Assembly (NCBI GenBank): GCA_903868145.1
Contig: CAIPTY010000026.1
Coordinates: forward strand, 36,972-100,971
Direction: 5' to 3'
From: an uncultured Desulfuromonadales bacterium
Lineage (GTDB): Bacteria > Desulfobacterota > Desulfuromonadia > Geobacterales > Pseudopelobacteraceae
DNA: 64,000 nucleotides
Positions 8,436 to 16,978 of this stretch are shown here, piece by piece. Each line of letters begins with the position of its first letter. Within the stretch, counting starts at the first letter, position 1. The notes under the pieces are model-generated. The model was given only the letters and a program-made list of their open reading frames with translations, was not told the DNA's origin and did no database searches. The position numbers and the translations under genes were made by a program.

Positions 8436-8723
8436 TTAAAAGAATGTATCAATATCCCTCATGCCATGTAGAACCCTGACAATATTGATACCGCCGCTAA
8501 TCGGCATATAAAAAATCAGGTACATGCCTACTGGGAAACTTTGCAAACCGAAATGTAGTTCATCACGGTTTCGCCCCATATTCGGGAATAATGCGAGTTT
8601 TTGGCTTGTTTCCTCAATTTCATCAAGGAGTTTATCCGCATAGTAAGGGTTGTCTTGGGCAATGTATAACCAGATTTCGTCGAGATCATTTTCAGCCTCG
8701 GGGCTCTTAAGGATTCTCAACAT
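8436..8723 (-). CDS. parE: ParE-family toxin
   Basis: A 95-residue RelE/ParE-superfamily toxin; classic ParE poisons DNA gyrase. Seen: LKSPEAENDLDEIWLYIAQDN, then FPNMGRNRDEL, and the C-terminal FYMPISGGINIVRVLHGMRD. Its ATG overlaps the stop of parD by one base (TGATG), so the pair is coupled. The gene reads against the direction of the array, which is common for cassettes with their own promoter. Its stop lies 4 bp from the degenerate attC on its left. Confidence 0.9.
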   Translation of the reverse strand: MLRILKSPEAENDLDEIWLYIAQDNPYYADKLLDEIEETSQKLALFPNMGRNRDELHFGLQSFPVGMYLIFYMPISGGINIVRVLHGMRDIDTFF

Positions 8724-8989
8724 CAGGCGTTAGCCTCGTTTTGTTGGGCAGCAAGCCGCTTACGACCTCGCGCCTTGATAACACTCACGTCTAATGTTGT
8801 TGGCTCACCGCTATTCAAGCCTTTCTTGATTTCGGCTCTGAGTTCTTCAATACGCTGGAACTGTCTCCGGTCTCTCACTTCAAGAAGACGCAGTGCATCA
8901 CGCATAACCTCGCTTGCAGAACCATAAAGTCCGCTCTCCACCTTACTTTTTACCAGTGTTTCGAGTTGTGGTGTAAGTGAAATGTTCAT
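8723..8989 (-). CDS. parD: ParD-family antitoxin
   Basis: An 88-residue ribbon-helix-helix antitoxin. MNISLTPQLETLVKSKVESG is followed by YGSASEVMRDALRLLE, the typical ParD/CC2985 signature, and a C-terminal toxin-binding tail. I chose the ATG at 8989, not the longer frame to 9103, because AAAGGAGGAGC sits just upstream and the protein then begins at the RHH strand. Together with parE it fills an inverted cassette between the degenerate attC and the attC at 9098-9168. Confidence 0.92.
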   Translation of the reverse strand: MNISLTPQLETLVKSKVESGLYGSASEVMRDALRLLEVRDRRQFQRIEELRAEIKKGLNSGEPTTLDVSVIKARGRKRLAAQQNEANA

Positions 8990-9097
8990 TTTTTGCTCCT
9001 CCTTTGACCTAAATAATAACAGAGAATAACAAGCTTTGTTATAAAAAAGTGAAGTCAGAAAATTATTTTGAAACCTATGAACCGAAGTGAACCGAAA

Positions 9098-9168
9098 TCC
9101 CAACCAACGGCAGCACCGGTCAGCGGGAAAAATCCCCCGCCGAGCCGGTGTGCCTTATCACGTTAGGC
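9098..9168 (+). other. attC: attC recombination site of the ParDE cassette
   Basis: The R' core GTTAGGC (9162-9168) is perfect. The R'' core TCCCAAC (9098-9104) is one base off. Between them GGCAGCACCGG pairs with CCGGTGTGCC with one unpaired base, which is the extrahelical-base signature of attC. CAGCGGG pairs with CCCCCGC around an A-rich loop. Total length is 71 bp. Confidence 0.85.
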
Positions 9169-9378
9169 AGACAAAAGACGAATTAAATCAGAGATAAGCG
9201 GAAACTTGTATCCGGTTCTGACATAAGCCTTTGCTGCCTTCTCAATTTCATCAATACCAAATTCGGAGAGGTCGCGGAAATAGGACTTTAAGAGGTTTTG
9301 CCCCACTTCGCGCTCCGGAAAATTCAAGGACAAATAAACCATAACTTCAGAGAATCTAACTGTATCGGTTGTTTCCAT
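9163..9378 (-). CDS. Small protein, possible helicase-loader-like fold
   Basis: A 71-residue ORF with a good ribosome site (GGAGGTAGATT before the ATG). The pattern YFRDLSEFGIDEIEKAAKAYV..GYKFPLISDL weakly resembles short phage helicase-loader/replication proteins ('L.D...E.V..A.....FP.I.EI'). Its stop codon lies inside the attC R' core at 9162-9168. The ATG lies only 25 bp from the ATG of the divergent gene at 9404. Either both genes share the cassette or one is not expressed. Function not assigned. Confidence 0.55.
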   Translation of the reverse strand: METTDTVRFSEVMVYLSLNFPEREVGQNLLKSYFRDLSEFGIDEIEKAAKAYVRTGYKFPLISDLIRLLSA

Positions 9379-9403
9379 AATCTACCTCCAGAAAGGAATA
9401 TTT

Positions 9404-9604
9404 ATGACTGACTTCATTGAAAACAAATTAAAAAAGCTATCAGTAACTGAAATTGAAAACATCATTGCTAAAGCCATTTCAGACGCCACTGGAGAAGAAT
9501 TTGAAGCCAAAATATCAGCCGTGGACTTTGGTAAAAGCCTATTACCAGAAGCAACTTTTAGCGTGAAGCTAGAGCATCCCAGGAAGTGGGGAAAGGATGC
9601 CTAA
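9404..9604 (+). CDS. Small cassette-encoded protein, unknown function
   Basis: A 66-residue acidic protein, MTDFIENKLKKLSVTEIENI..., not recognised. AAAGGAATATTT gives a ribosome site for the ATG at 9404. The TAA stop lies inside the R'' core (GCCTAAC, 9599-9605), the usual layout for a cassette gene that ends in its attC. It reads in the array direction, so it is the more likely resident gene of this cassette. Confidence 0.7.
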   Translation: MTDFIENKLKKLSVTEIENIIAKAISDATGEEFEAKISAVDFGKSLLPEATFSVKLEHPRKWGKDA

Positions 9605-9673
9605 CCAGCCGGTTGCACTCCGCCCCGCCCGGAAAGGCTGGGCGAAGCGGGTGAACCGGGCACCCCGTTGAAC
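9599..9673 (+). other. attC: attC recombination site
   Basis: R'' GCCTAAC (9599-9605) and R' GTTGAAC (9667-9673) both fit consensus. GCCGGTT pairs with AACCGGGC, and the inner CCGCCCCGCCCGG arm pairs with CTGGGCGAAGCGGG around a short loop. At 75 bp it is a well-formed attC and fixes the array orientation as left to right, away from intI. Confidence 0.92.
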
Positions 9674-9719
9674 GACAAAAAAACCACTAACAGAAAAATC
9701 AAAATTTGAGGAGGCGTTT

Positions 9720-9985
9720 ATGGCATCTGGATATCCAATGTTTGGCAGTAAACTGAATTGAGCAGTACGATATTGCTCGCGATGCATTCAGACGCAAGTT
9801 GTATGCTGAATGTATTGAGGCGGTTGATAAGGCTATCAATGGGGATCAAGCGTCTTCTGGATACAAGCTGGAATGGCGCTTTCACCAGTTGAAAGGCACG
9901 GTAGTGCTTGGCTTTGCTGGATGTGATCCATCGTTTATCAATCTGGCAGACGCTGAACAGTCCTTTCTGGCTGCCGCCCGCTATC
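9720..9985 (+). pseudogene. Truncated last cassette gene
   Basis: It starts at ATG 9720 with a strong GAGGAGG ribosome site, 46 bp after the attC. The frame stops after 13 codons (ending SKLN), but one base less at the AATT run near 9753 rejoins it to EQYDIARDAFRRKLYAECI, then KAINGDQASSGYKLEWRFHQL, ending near FLAAARY. I have seen this pattern in tetratricopeptide-like hypotheticals but cannot name a function. The 3' part is missing: the sequence switches to a membrane-protein tail near 9985, so the array end has been deleted. The end coordinate is approximate. Confidence 0.6.
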
Positions 9986-10267
9986 TGCCTTTATTTCTAC
10001 GAACTGCCCAGCCATCACTGTCCGTTCTGTATTCTTCAGAAAGAGTACGGCTACGTCGGCTACGCCCTCTATGCCACGCTGCTGGGCGGAGCAACCAGCG
10101 GCCTGGGCGCGGGAGCACTGGCGCCTTTTTCAGGATTTGAAAGCCTCTCCAAAGTCATTCCCCAGATTCAGCGACAGCTTACGGCGGTGACTCTGATTCT
10201 GTACCTGCTGTTTACCCTGATTGTTGTGGTAAGGATGCTGACGACATCATTCCGGCTGAGCGGATAA
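9986..10267 (+). pseudogene. C-terminal remnant of an integral membrane protein
   Basis: In a frame different from the upstream fragment, the sequence encodes LYFYELPSHHCPFCILQKEY, then GYALYATLLGGATSGLGAG (membrane segment) and LTAVTLILYLLFTLIVVVRM (membrane segment) up to the stop at 10265-10267. There is no in-frame start with a ribosome site. The HHCPFC motif and two helices look like the tail of a larger chromosomal membrane protein cut by the integron. The start coordinate is approximate. Confidence 0.55.
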
Positions 10268-10275
10268 TGAGCCAG

Positions 10276-11052
10276 TCACTGTGCGGCCACCGTCCGGGCC
10301 CGGACAAGATCCCGATACACCTCCAGCGGTTCCGCCCTCCCCTCCCTCACGTTCAATACCGTCAGGTGCAGATGGGTCGGCGACCGCTTCTTTGCCGCAT
10401 TCAGACCGCTTCTGCCGACGCTTGCCAGCACATCCCCCGGCTTGACAATCTCTCCCAGTTCCACCGAAAGCTCTCCATTGTGGGCATAATACACCAGCAG
10501 CTCGTTGGCCGGATCGTAGATCCAGATATATTTGCCGCCACGCAGGCCGCTGCCCTGCTCCCAATCCTTTTCAAGCGCCACAACGATTCCCCCCGTCATG
10601 GAGATAACCCTTACCGGTTTCCCGCTGCGGTCGTCAAGACTGTCCTGATTCCTGTCTCGAATGAAGATATCGTACGACGGGTGTCCGCCATGGCGGTTGC
10701 CGCTGAAAAAATCATACCCGCGCGGCATGAAACCGTGCCGTTTTCCCCGCCCGACAGCCCGCACGTCGTGGCCTGACAGCGGAAACACCCAGTCGGAACG
10801 CTGATAGTCTCCACCGCCGCTGCGGTTATACTCATCCCGCACGTCGGCCAGCAGCCGCCTGAACTCTGCCCGTGCAGATTTTTTCACTGTTCTGCCATCA
10901 CGGATACGGGAATTGAGGTCATTGAAACGACGGCACACCTCCGGCAGGGAAGTGAGTGCAGCAGGGCGTTCGCCCGGAACCGGCTCCGCGACGGCGAACG
11001 ATGGTGCGGCGAAGAACATCAGGGACATACAGGCGATATACAGGAGTTTCAC
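10276..11052 (-). CDS. M23-family peptidase (LytM-like), exported
   Basis: Zinc endopeptidase expected to cut peptidoglycan peptide bridges in the periplasm. The GTG at 11052 is chosen because it gives a clean signal peptide (VKLLYIACMSLMFFAAPSFA, AEP after cleavage), 258 residues in all; the open frame extends 26 codons further upstream without a better start. Zinc ligands are visible in GHPSYDIF (H-x3-D) and THLHLTV (H-x-H). The dense glycine/valine pattern between them (GGIVVALEKDW, then VKPGDVLASVGRSG) matches the LytM fold. It is divergent from rnr with 98 bp between starts. Confidence 0.88.
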   Translation of the reverse strand: MKLLYIACMSLMFFAAPSFAVAEPVPGERPAALTSLPEVCRRFNDLNSRIRDGRTVKKSARAEFRRLLADVRDEYNRSGGGDYQRSDWVFPLSGHDVRAVGRGKRHGFMPRGYDFFSGNRHGGHPSYDIFIRDRNQDSLDDRSGKPVRVISMTGGIVVALEKDWEQGSGLRGGKYIWIYDPANELLVYYAHNGELSVELGEIVKPGDVLASVGRSGLNAAKKRSPTHLHLTVLNVREGRAEPLEVYRDLVRARTVAAQ

Positions 11053-11150
11053 ACGGTATCCAGAGATAGAAAAATAGTCGCGTATTGCGGGAAAAAAGCA
11101 TATCATCCCGACGGAATCGGGACAACACAAAACAACATCGGGAACTGAAC

Positions 11151-13475
11151 ATGCAACTTTCCAAAAAATTGATTCTCACCTTTCTCAAACAGCAGGATGG
11201 CACGATTCACTTCGCCGTGCTGCTGCGCGAATTCGGCGGTCGACACATCAGGCATGAGCTTAAAAACATGCTGGATGACATGGCTGATGATGGCGAGATC
11301 ATCAGATTCAAGGGCAACAGCTATGCCCTGTCAGGTTCGGCACAGAGCGCCAGGGGGAGAATCGCCACCCACCGTGACGGCTACGGCTTCGTGACGCCCG
11401 AGAAGGGTGGAGAGGACATCTTCATCCCGCAGCGGTATATGAAAAGCGCCCTGCACGGAGACACCGTGGAGATACGGGTCGAACGCAGTCGACAGGGGGG
11501 TGGCAAGCTGGAAGGGCGCATCACTGCCGTCGCGGAACGGGCGAGCAGCCGCATTGTCGGCCGCTACGAGGAGACCCGGCGCGGCGCGATTGTGATTCCC
11601 GATGAAACACGCCTCAACCTGGTGGTTGCCATCCCTCCCAAGGGGCGCAATAAAGCCGAGGATGGTCATCAGGTTGTTGCCGAAATCACCGCCTATCCGA
11701 TCGGCGGCCGCCCGGCCGAAGGGCGTATCGTGGAGGTGCTGGGCTGGCCCGATGACCCCGAAGTGGAGGTGCAGTCGGCCATCAGGCGCTTCGACCTGCC
11801 GCATGTTTTTGGCAGGGACACACTGGCGGAAGCCGATGCCGTACCCGAATCCGTCTCGAAGGATGACCTCAAGGATCGCGTGGATCTGCGGCGCATGCAG
11901 ACCGTGACCATCGACGGTGAGACGGCACGGGATTTCGACGATGCGGTATCGCTGCGACGGGAAGGGGCAAACTACCGCCTGTGGGTTTCCATCGCCGATG
12001 TGTCCCAGTATGTCAGGCCGGGCAGCGCACTGGACCGTGACGCCTACCTGCGCGGAACCTCGGTATATTTCCCCGACCGCTGCATTCCCATGCTGCCGGA
12101 ACGGCTTTCCAACGGCATCTGTTCCCTCAACCCCCAGGTCGATCGCCTGACCATGACCGCCGAGATGCTCTTCAGTCCGGCCGGCGCAATGCTGGAATCA
12201 ACCTTCTATCCCAGCATCATCAAGAGCGCAGCCCGCCTGACCTACACGCTGGTCAGGCAGATCATCGTGGACGGTGACCGGGAGGTTGCTGATAAATTCC
12301 GCCCGCAAACGCCCATGCTGCTGGATATGAAGGAGCTGGCCCTGATCCTCCAGGCCATGCGGAGAAAACGGGGAAGCATCGATTTCGACCTGCCGGAACC
12401 GGAGATAATTCTCGGCCTGACCGGACAGACCGAGGGGATCATCCGGGCTGAACGCAACCTGGCGCACCAGTTGATCGAGGAGTTCATGCTGGCGGCCAAC
12501 GAGGCGGTGGCTTCCTTTATCACCGACAGGAGCATCCCCTTCCTGTACCGCGTACATGAAAATCCCGATCCTGCCAAACTGGTTAATTTTCAGGAGTTTA
12601 TCTACGGTTTCGGTTATGAATTCCCACTGGTGGCCGAACGGGTCAATCCCTCGGATCTACAGCAGTTGCTGGAGCAGGCAGCGGGAAAACCCGAGGAGCG
12701 CATGATCAATTATGCCCTGCTGCGCTGCATGAAGCAGGCCCGCTACACCGCCGAGAACCTGGGACATTTCGGTCTGGCGTCGCGCTGTTACTGCCACTTC
12801 ACCTCACCAATCCGCCGCTATCCCGACCTGGTTGTGCACCGGATTTTGAAGGCGGTGCTCCTGTCTCCCTCCTGCAAGGGGAAAGGGAGCACACGTGCGG
12901 AGCGGGAACTCGCCATCGCCACCGGGCGACTGGGAGAAATCGGCGAGCACACCAGCAAGCGCGAGCGGGTGGCCATGGAGGCCGAGCGTGATGTGGTGGA
13001 ACTGAAAAAGGTTCAGTACATGCAGCGCCACCTGGGTGATGAGTTTGACGGATTCATCGCCGGAGTTACCGCATTTGGATTTTTCGTGGAGTTGGAGGAG
13101 CTGTTTGTGGAAGGGCTGGTGCATATCTCTACGCTGGATGATGACCTTTACAGCTATCTGGAGAAGCAGCATTCCCTGATCGGTCGGAGGCTCAAGCGGG
13201 TATTCCGTATCGGTGACCGGGTGAGAGTCACGGTTGCAGCGGTGCTTCCGGCTACACGGAGGATCGAGTTCGTGCTGGCTGCCCATACATCGTCAGTTCC
13301 CCGGTCCACGCCTGTGGCTCAGATTACCGGCACGGAAGAGTATCCGCGCATCCCCATACGGGGAAAACGGCCGGCCAGCATTCAACCGCGTACAGAATCC
13401 GCGGATCGTTCCGGTAAATCCGGGAATGAAAATCATTCGGGCCGGGGCAGAACAGGCGGCAGGAAACGCCGTTGA
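11151..13475 (+). CDS. rnr: Ribonuclease R
   Basis: Processive 3'-5' exoribonuclease that degrades structured RNA. At 774 residues it holds, in order, an N-terminal winged-helix region, two cold-shock domains (GYGFVTPEKGGEDIFIP), the RNB catalytic domain with TVTIDGETARDFDDAVSL, the acidic Mg site, and HFTSPIRRYPDLVVHR, then an S1 domain (FDGFIAGVTAFGFFVELEE) and a basic tail. The ATG at 11151 is preferred because the protein then starts MQLSKKLIL like relatives; the frame is open 22 codons further upstream. Confidence 0.96.
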   Translation: MQLSKKLILTFLKQQDGTIHFAVLLREFGGRHIRHELKNMLDDMADDGEIIRFKGNSYALSGSAQSARGRIATHRDGYGFVTPEKGGEDIFIPQRYMKSALHGDTVEIRVERSRQGGGKLEGRITAVAERASSRIVGRYEETRRGAIVIPDETRLNLVVAIPPKGRNKAEDGHQVVAEITAYPIGGRPAEGRIVEVLGWPDDPEVEVQSAIRRFDLPHVFGRDTLAEADAVPESVSKDDLKDRVDLRRMQTVTIDGETARDFDDAVSLRREGANYRLWVSIADVSQYVRPGSALDRDAYLRGTSVYFPDRCIPMLPERLSNGICSLNPQVDRLTMTAEMLFSPAGAMLESTFYPSIIKSAARLTYTLVRQIIVDGDREVADKFRPQTPMLLDMKELALILQAMRRKRGSIDFDLPEPEIILGLTGQTEGIIRAERNLAHQLIEEFMLAANEAVASFITDRSIPFLYRVHENPDPAKLVNFQEFIYGFGYEFPLVAERVNPSDLQQLLEQAAGKPEERMINYALLRCMKQARYTAENLGHFGLASRCYCHFTSPIRRYPDLVVHRILKAVLLSPSCKGKGSTRAERELAIATGRLGEIGEHTSKRERVAMEAERDVVELKKVQYMQRHLGDEFDGFIAGVTAFGFFVELEELFVEGLVHISTLDDDLYSYLEKQHSLIGRRLKRVFRIGDRVRVTVAAVLPATRRIEFVLAAHTSSVPRSTPVAQITGTEEYPRIPIRGKRPASIQPRTESADRSGKSGNENHSGRGRTGGRKRR

Positions 13476-13499
13476 AACCGGATAACCTGGCGGTTTTCT
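13475..13499. terminator. Bidirectional terminator-like hairpin between rnr and a sensor kinase
   Basis: AAACCG (13475-13480) pairs with CGGTTT (13491-13496), with T-rich sequence following on the plus strand. It lies in the 24-bp gap between two convergent genes. Confidence 0.55.
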
Positions 13500-15212
13500 T
13501 CACCCGTGCGCCTCAATGGCACAGCGTAAAACATCACGTAACTGATCGAAATTGTACGGCTTACTAACCACCCCCGCAATATCCTCGCGTGTTATACGTG
13601 AGTTGACCTCGGTTTCCCCATAACCGCTGCTGATTATTATCGGCAGTTTCGGATTAAGCTTTTTCAGCTCATGGAACAACTCATATCCATCCATAACCGG
13701 CATGCCGACGTCTGTTATGACAAGGGTGATGGTGGTTGAGTTTTTCCGGTAGATATCCAGCGCTTCTTTGCCGTTTGATGCTTCAATAACGCTGAATCCA
13801 AGGCTTGTCAGCATTGTCTTTACAATTAATACGACCTGAACTTCATCATCTACCAGCAGTATGGTGCCGCTGCCCTTCCATGGAGCAGGTACATGCTGAA
13901 ACGATTCTTGAAAAACGGAGTCAGCTATCTGGGTTGGAAGATAGACCTTGAACGTCGTCCCCTGCCCCGGTTGGCTGAAGAGCTGCAACGCGCCATTATG
14001 CGCCTTGAGTATGCCCAGAACTGCCGACATCCCCAGTCCGCGCCCCGTAAATTTGGTCGTATAAAACGGCTCGAAGATTCTCCGTCTGGTCTCATCATCC
14101 ATGCCGCAGCCGTTATCAGTCACCTCCAGGCAGAGATACCCGCCCGGCGGTATGACCATGCCAAGGTGATCCCTTTCCTTTTGTCCCACTGCTATCTCAC
14201 GGCTTGACAGTGACACGCAGACCTCGCCCTGGGCCTCGCCGATCGCTTCAGATGCGTTGATGATCAGGTTCATGACTATCTGCCTGAGCTGGCTGGCATC
14301 GCCGGCAACTGACAGAATATCGGGCGAATACTTCGTTCTGATCACCACGTTCTGCCTGATGGTCGCTCTCAGCATGTCCACCACATCATCCACCAGCGGC
14401 CAGATGACGACCAGAGTCCTGCTGAGGGTTGTTTTACCTGCGTAGGCCAGCATCTGCTGACAGAGTCCCGCAGCGCGCTCAACAGCTTTTTCTATTATGG
14501 GAATATGCTTTTCAGCGGTGTCATAGTCCATCCGCGTCAGTCCGCAGTACCCCATGATGATTGCCAGGATGTTGTTGAAATCATGGGCAATGCCGCCTGC
14601 CAGCACACCGAGGCTCTCAAGCTTCTGGGAGTGCTGGAGTTGCTGTTGGAGTGCCAGATTTTCCGCCTCCGCCTGCTTGCGACCGCTGATATCGTTCAGC
14701 GTGATCCAGAATTCGCCGTCCGTAGCCGGGACGGCCTGCAGGTGGGCCCAGAACAAGGAGCCATCACTCCGTATCAGGCGCATATCCCAATCTTCCGGCA
14801 TGCCTGATGTGAGGCACTCCTTGAGGTGCTGGTAGAAAAGGTACTGATCCTCCTTGGAGAGGATGCGGTTCACCGGCTCTTTGACAAGCGAGCTTCTGGC
14901 AGCATTGAACATGTTGGCGGCGGCAAGATTGACCTCACGGATCAGCCGTTTTTCACTGAGCGTCAGATACCCGACCGGCGCCAGGTCATACAGATCAAAG
15001 TAACGGGCCTGTGAGACATCCAGCTCTTCATGGGCGCGGCGCAACTCTTCGTTCTGCATCTCCAGTTGAATCTGATGCACCCGCAGTTCATAGAGAATTT
15101 TCTCTGTTTCCTCGGGAGTCCTTGTTCCCGGGATTATTGATTCACTCGCCCGAAATACCTCTTCCGCACGCTGGCGCAGATCATGAGGCGATACCGGTGG
15201 TGTCCTTGTCAT
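13500..15212 (-). CDS. PAS sensor hybrid histidine kinase (HDFNN type)
   Basis: A 570-residue cytoplasmic sensor kinase with no membrane segment. Order: coiled N-terminus (30-70), PAS (about 70-180), HisKA with phospho-acceptor H210 in GGIAHDFNNIL, an ATPase domain (NLIINASEAIG; DNGCGMD; GRGLGMSAV), and a C-terminal receiver with acceptor D501 in ITDVGMPVMDG and K-P in VVSKPYN. AAGGAGACGGC precedes the ATG. The start overlaps the end of the upstream kinase gene by 32 bp. The first ~180 residues are nearly identical to the next two kinases, but the kinase core is of a different class, so domains were swapped onto a common sensor. Confidence 0.92.
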   Translation of the reverse strand: MTRTPPVSPHDLRQRAEEVFRASESIIPGTRTPEETEKILYELRVHQIQLEMQNEELRRAHEELDVSQARYFDLYDLAPVGYLTLSEKRLIREVNLAAANMFNAARSSLVKEPVNRILSKEDQYLFYQHLKECLTSGMPEDWDMRLIRSDGSLFWAHLQAVPATDGEFWITLNDISGRKQAEAENLALQQQLQHSQKLESLGVLAGGIAHDFNNILAIIMGYCGLTRMDYDTAEKHIPIIEKAVERAAGLCQQMLAYAGKTTLSRTLVVIWPLVDDVVDMLRATIRQNVVIRTKYSPDILSVAGDASQLRQIVMNLIINASEAIGEAQGEVCVSLSSREIAVGQKERDHLGMVIPPGGYLCLEVTDNGCGMDDETRRRIFEPFYTTKFTGRGLGMSAVLGILKAHNGALQLFSQPGQGTTFKVYLPTQIADSVFQESFQHVPAPWKGSGTILLVDDEVQVVLIVKTMLTSLGFSVIEASNGKEALDIYRKNSTTITLVITDVGMPVMDGYELFHELKKLNPKLPIIISSGYGETEVNSRITREDIAGVVSKPYNFDQLRDVLRCAIEAHG

Positions 15213-16953
15213 GGTGCCGTCTCCTTGCAGTCAAAATCACCCGCTCTATTTCCGCTACCAGTTTGTCTATCTCAAACGGCTTTGAGACATATCCGTCAAA
15301 TCCTTCGCCCATGAAACGCTCCTGTTCCTCCTTCATGGCAAACGCAGTCAGGGCGATAACCGGAATATCCGCACCGTTATCCAGCCGGCGGATGGCTTGC
15401 AGCGCCTCTTCTCCGCTCATGACCGGCATCTGGATGTCCATCAGCACCAGGTCAAAGGCAGAGCTCTTTATTTCAGCCAACAGATCGCTGCCGTTTTCCC
15501 TACAGGTTGCCGTATGCCCCAATTTTGCAAGCAGTAACATAATGAACTCCGCATTAATCGGATCATCTTCGCCCACGAGTATCCGCAGCGACCATAAGGA
15601 TACCGCTTGGACTGGCTGAATCACGTGCTCTTTTACGGGATTCGCCTGTTTTGAAACCACAAACGGGATCAGTAACTGAAACAGACTGCCGCATCCCTCG
15701 GTACTTTCGACATGGATAGTTCCTCCCATCAGTTCGACCAGTCGCTTGCAGAGGGTCAGCCCCAATCCGGCGCCTCCATACATGCGGGTGCTGGAACCGT
15801 TCTCCTGTGCGAATGGTTCAAATATGACTTTCAGCTTGTCCGGAGCAATACCGATGCCCGTGTCCTGCACCGTCACTTGAAGTATCATGGTTGTATTGTG
15901 ATGTTCCTTGACCCTGGCAGTGACGGCCACCCTTCCGGTTTCCGTAAATTTGACGGCATTGTGCAGCAGATTCAGCAGAATCTGTCTCAGGCGGAGCGGG
16001 TCACCCACAAGGAGATCAGGAATATCGTGAGAAACCGTAACCGTTAAATCAAGACTTTTTCCATCCGCCTGCGGGCGCTGAATGTCCACAACCTGTGCAA
16101 TGCTGGAGCGCAGATCAAATTCCGTCAATTCCAGCATCAATGTACCGTCCACTATCCTGGAGAGTTCAAGAATGTCGTTAATAAGCTGCGTCAGATTTTT
16201 TCCGGACAGTTTAAGTGCCCCAAGATACTCCCGTTGCTTATTGGTCAGATCGGTCATCTCCAGAAGCTGTGCCATGCCGAGTACACCATTCATAGGGGTA
16301 TGAAGCTCGTGGCTCATGATCGACAGGAACTGACCCTTGGCGTAGCTGGCAGCTTCAGCGGCTATTTTGGCTTCATTGAGCAGATGATTGGATTCCAGAA
16401 GTTTCTGTTCCACCAGTTTTCGCTCGGTGATGTCATTCAGCGTGATCCGGAATTCGCCGTCCTTCGCCAGTGTAACCAGCAGATGTGCCCAGAAGAGATC
16501 ACCATCGCCACGCACCAGGAGCATCTCCCACTCCTGCGGTTCGCCTGCTTCAATGCACTGTTTGAGATGCTGATAGAAGATGTACTGCTCCTCCTTCGGC
16601 AGTATCCGGGCGATCGGCTCTCGTACAAGCGAGCTTCTGGTAACATTGAACATAGTGGCGGCGGCAAGATTGACCTCACGGATCAGCCGTTTTTCACTGA
16701 GCGTCAGATACCCGACCGGCGCCAGGTCATACAGGTCAAAGTAGCGCGCCTGAGAGGCATCCAGCTCCTCCTGGGCACGGCGCAGCTCTTCGTTCTGCAT
16801 CTCCAGTTGAATCTGATGCACCCGCAGTTCATAGAGAATTTTCTCTGTTTCACCGGGAGTGCTGATTCCCGGGATTATTGACTCGCCTGCCCGAAAAACT
16901 TCTTCAGCACGTCGGCGCAGATCCTGGGATGACAGTGTTTGTCTGGTTTTCAT
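15181..16953 (-). CDS. PAS sensor hybrid histidine kinase
   Basis: A 590-residue soluble hybrid kinase. N-terminal coil and PAS (70-180) as in its neighbours; HisKA with H215 in SIMSHELHTPMNG; ATPase with NLLHNAVKFTE and a GAGLGLTLCKRL box; receiver with LVLMDIQMPVMSG and VSKPFE. The ATG at 16953 (MKTRQTLS) aligns with the start of the third kinase; the frame is open 16 codons further. The gene lies 25 bp after the cytidylate-kinase-like gene and overlaps the following kinase, so transcription of the group is likely shared. The signal sensed is unknown. Confidence 0.92.
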   Translation of the reverse strand: MKTRQTLSSQDLRRRAEEVFRAGESIIPGISTPGETEKILYELRVHQIQLEMQNEELRRAQEELDASQARYFDLYDLAPVGYLTLSEKRLIREVNLAAATMFNVTRSSLVREPIARILPKEEQYIFYQHLKQCIEAGEPQEWEMLLVRGDGDLFWAHLLVTLAKDGEFRITLNDITERKLVEQKLLESNHLLNEAKIAAEAASYAKGQFLSIMSHELHTPMNGVLGMAQLLEMTDLTNKQREYLGALKLSGKNLTQLINDILELSRIVDGTLMLELTEFDLRSSIAQVVDIQRPQADGKSLDLTVTVSHDIPDLLVGDPLRLRQILLNLLHNAVKFTETGRVAVTARVKEHHNTTMILQVTVQDTGIGIAPDKLKVIFEPFAQENGSSTRMYGGAGLGLTLCKRLVELMGGTIHVESTEGCGSLFQLLIPFVVSKQANPVKEHVIQPVQAVSLWSLRILVGEDDPINAEFIMLLLAKLGHTATCRENGSDLLAEIKSSAFDLVLMDIQMPVMSGEEALQAIRRLDNGADIPVIALTAFAMKEEQERFMGEGFDGYVSKPFEIDKLVAEIERVILTARRRHHDKDTTGIAS

Positions 16954-16978
16954 GGCGGTATCTCCCTGCACTCCGTCC

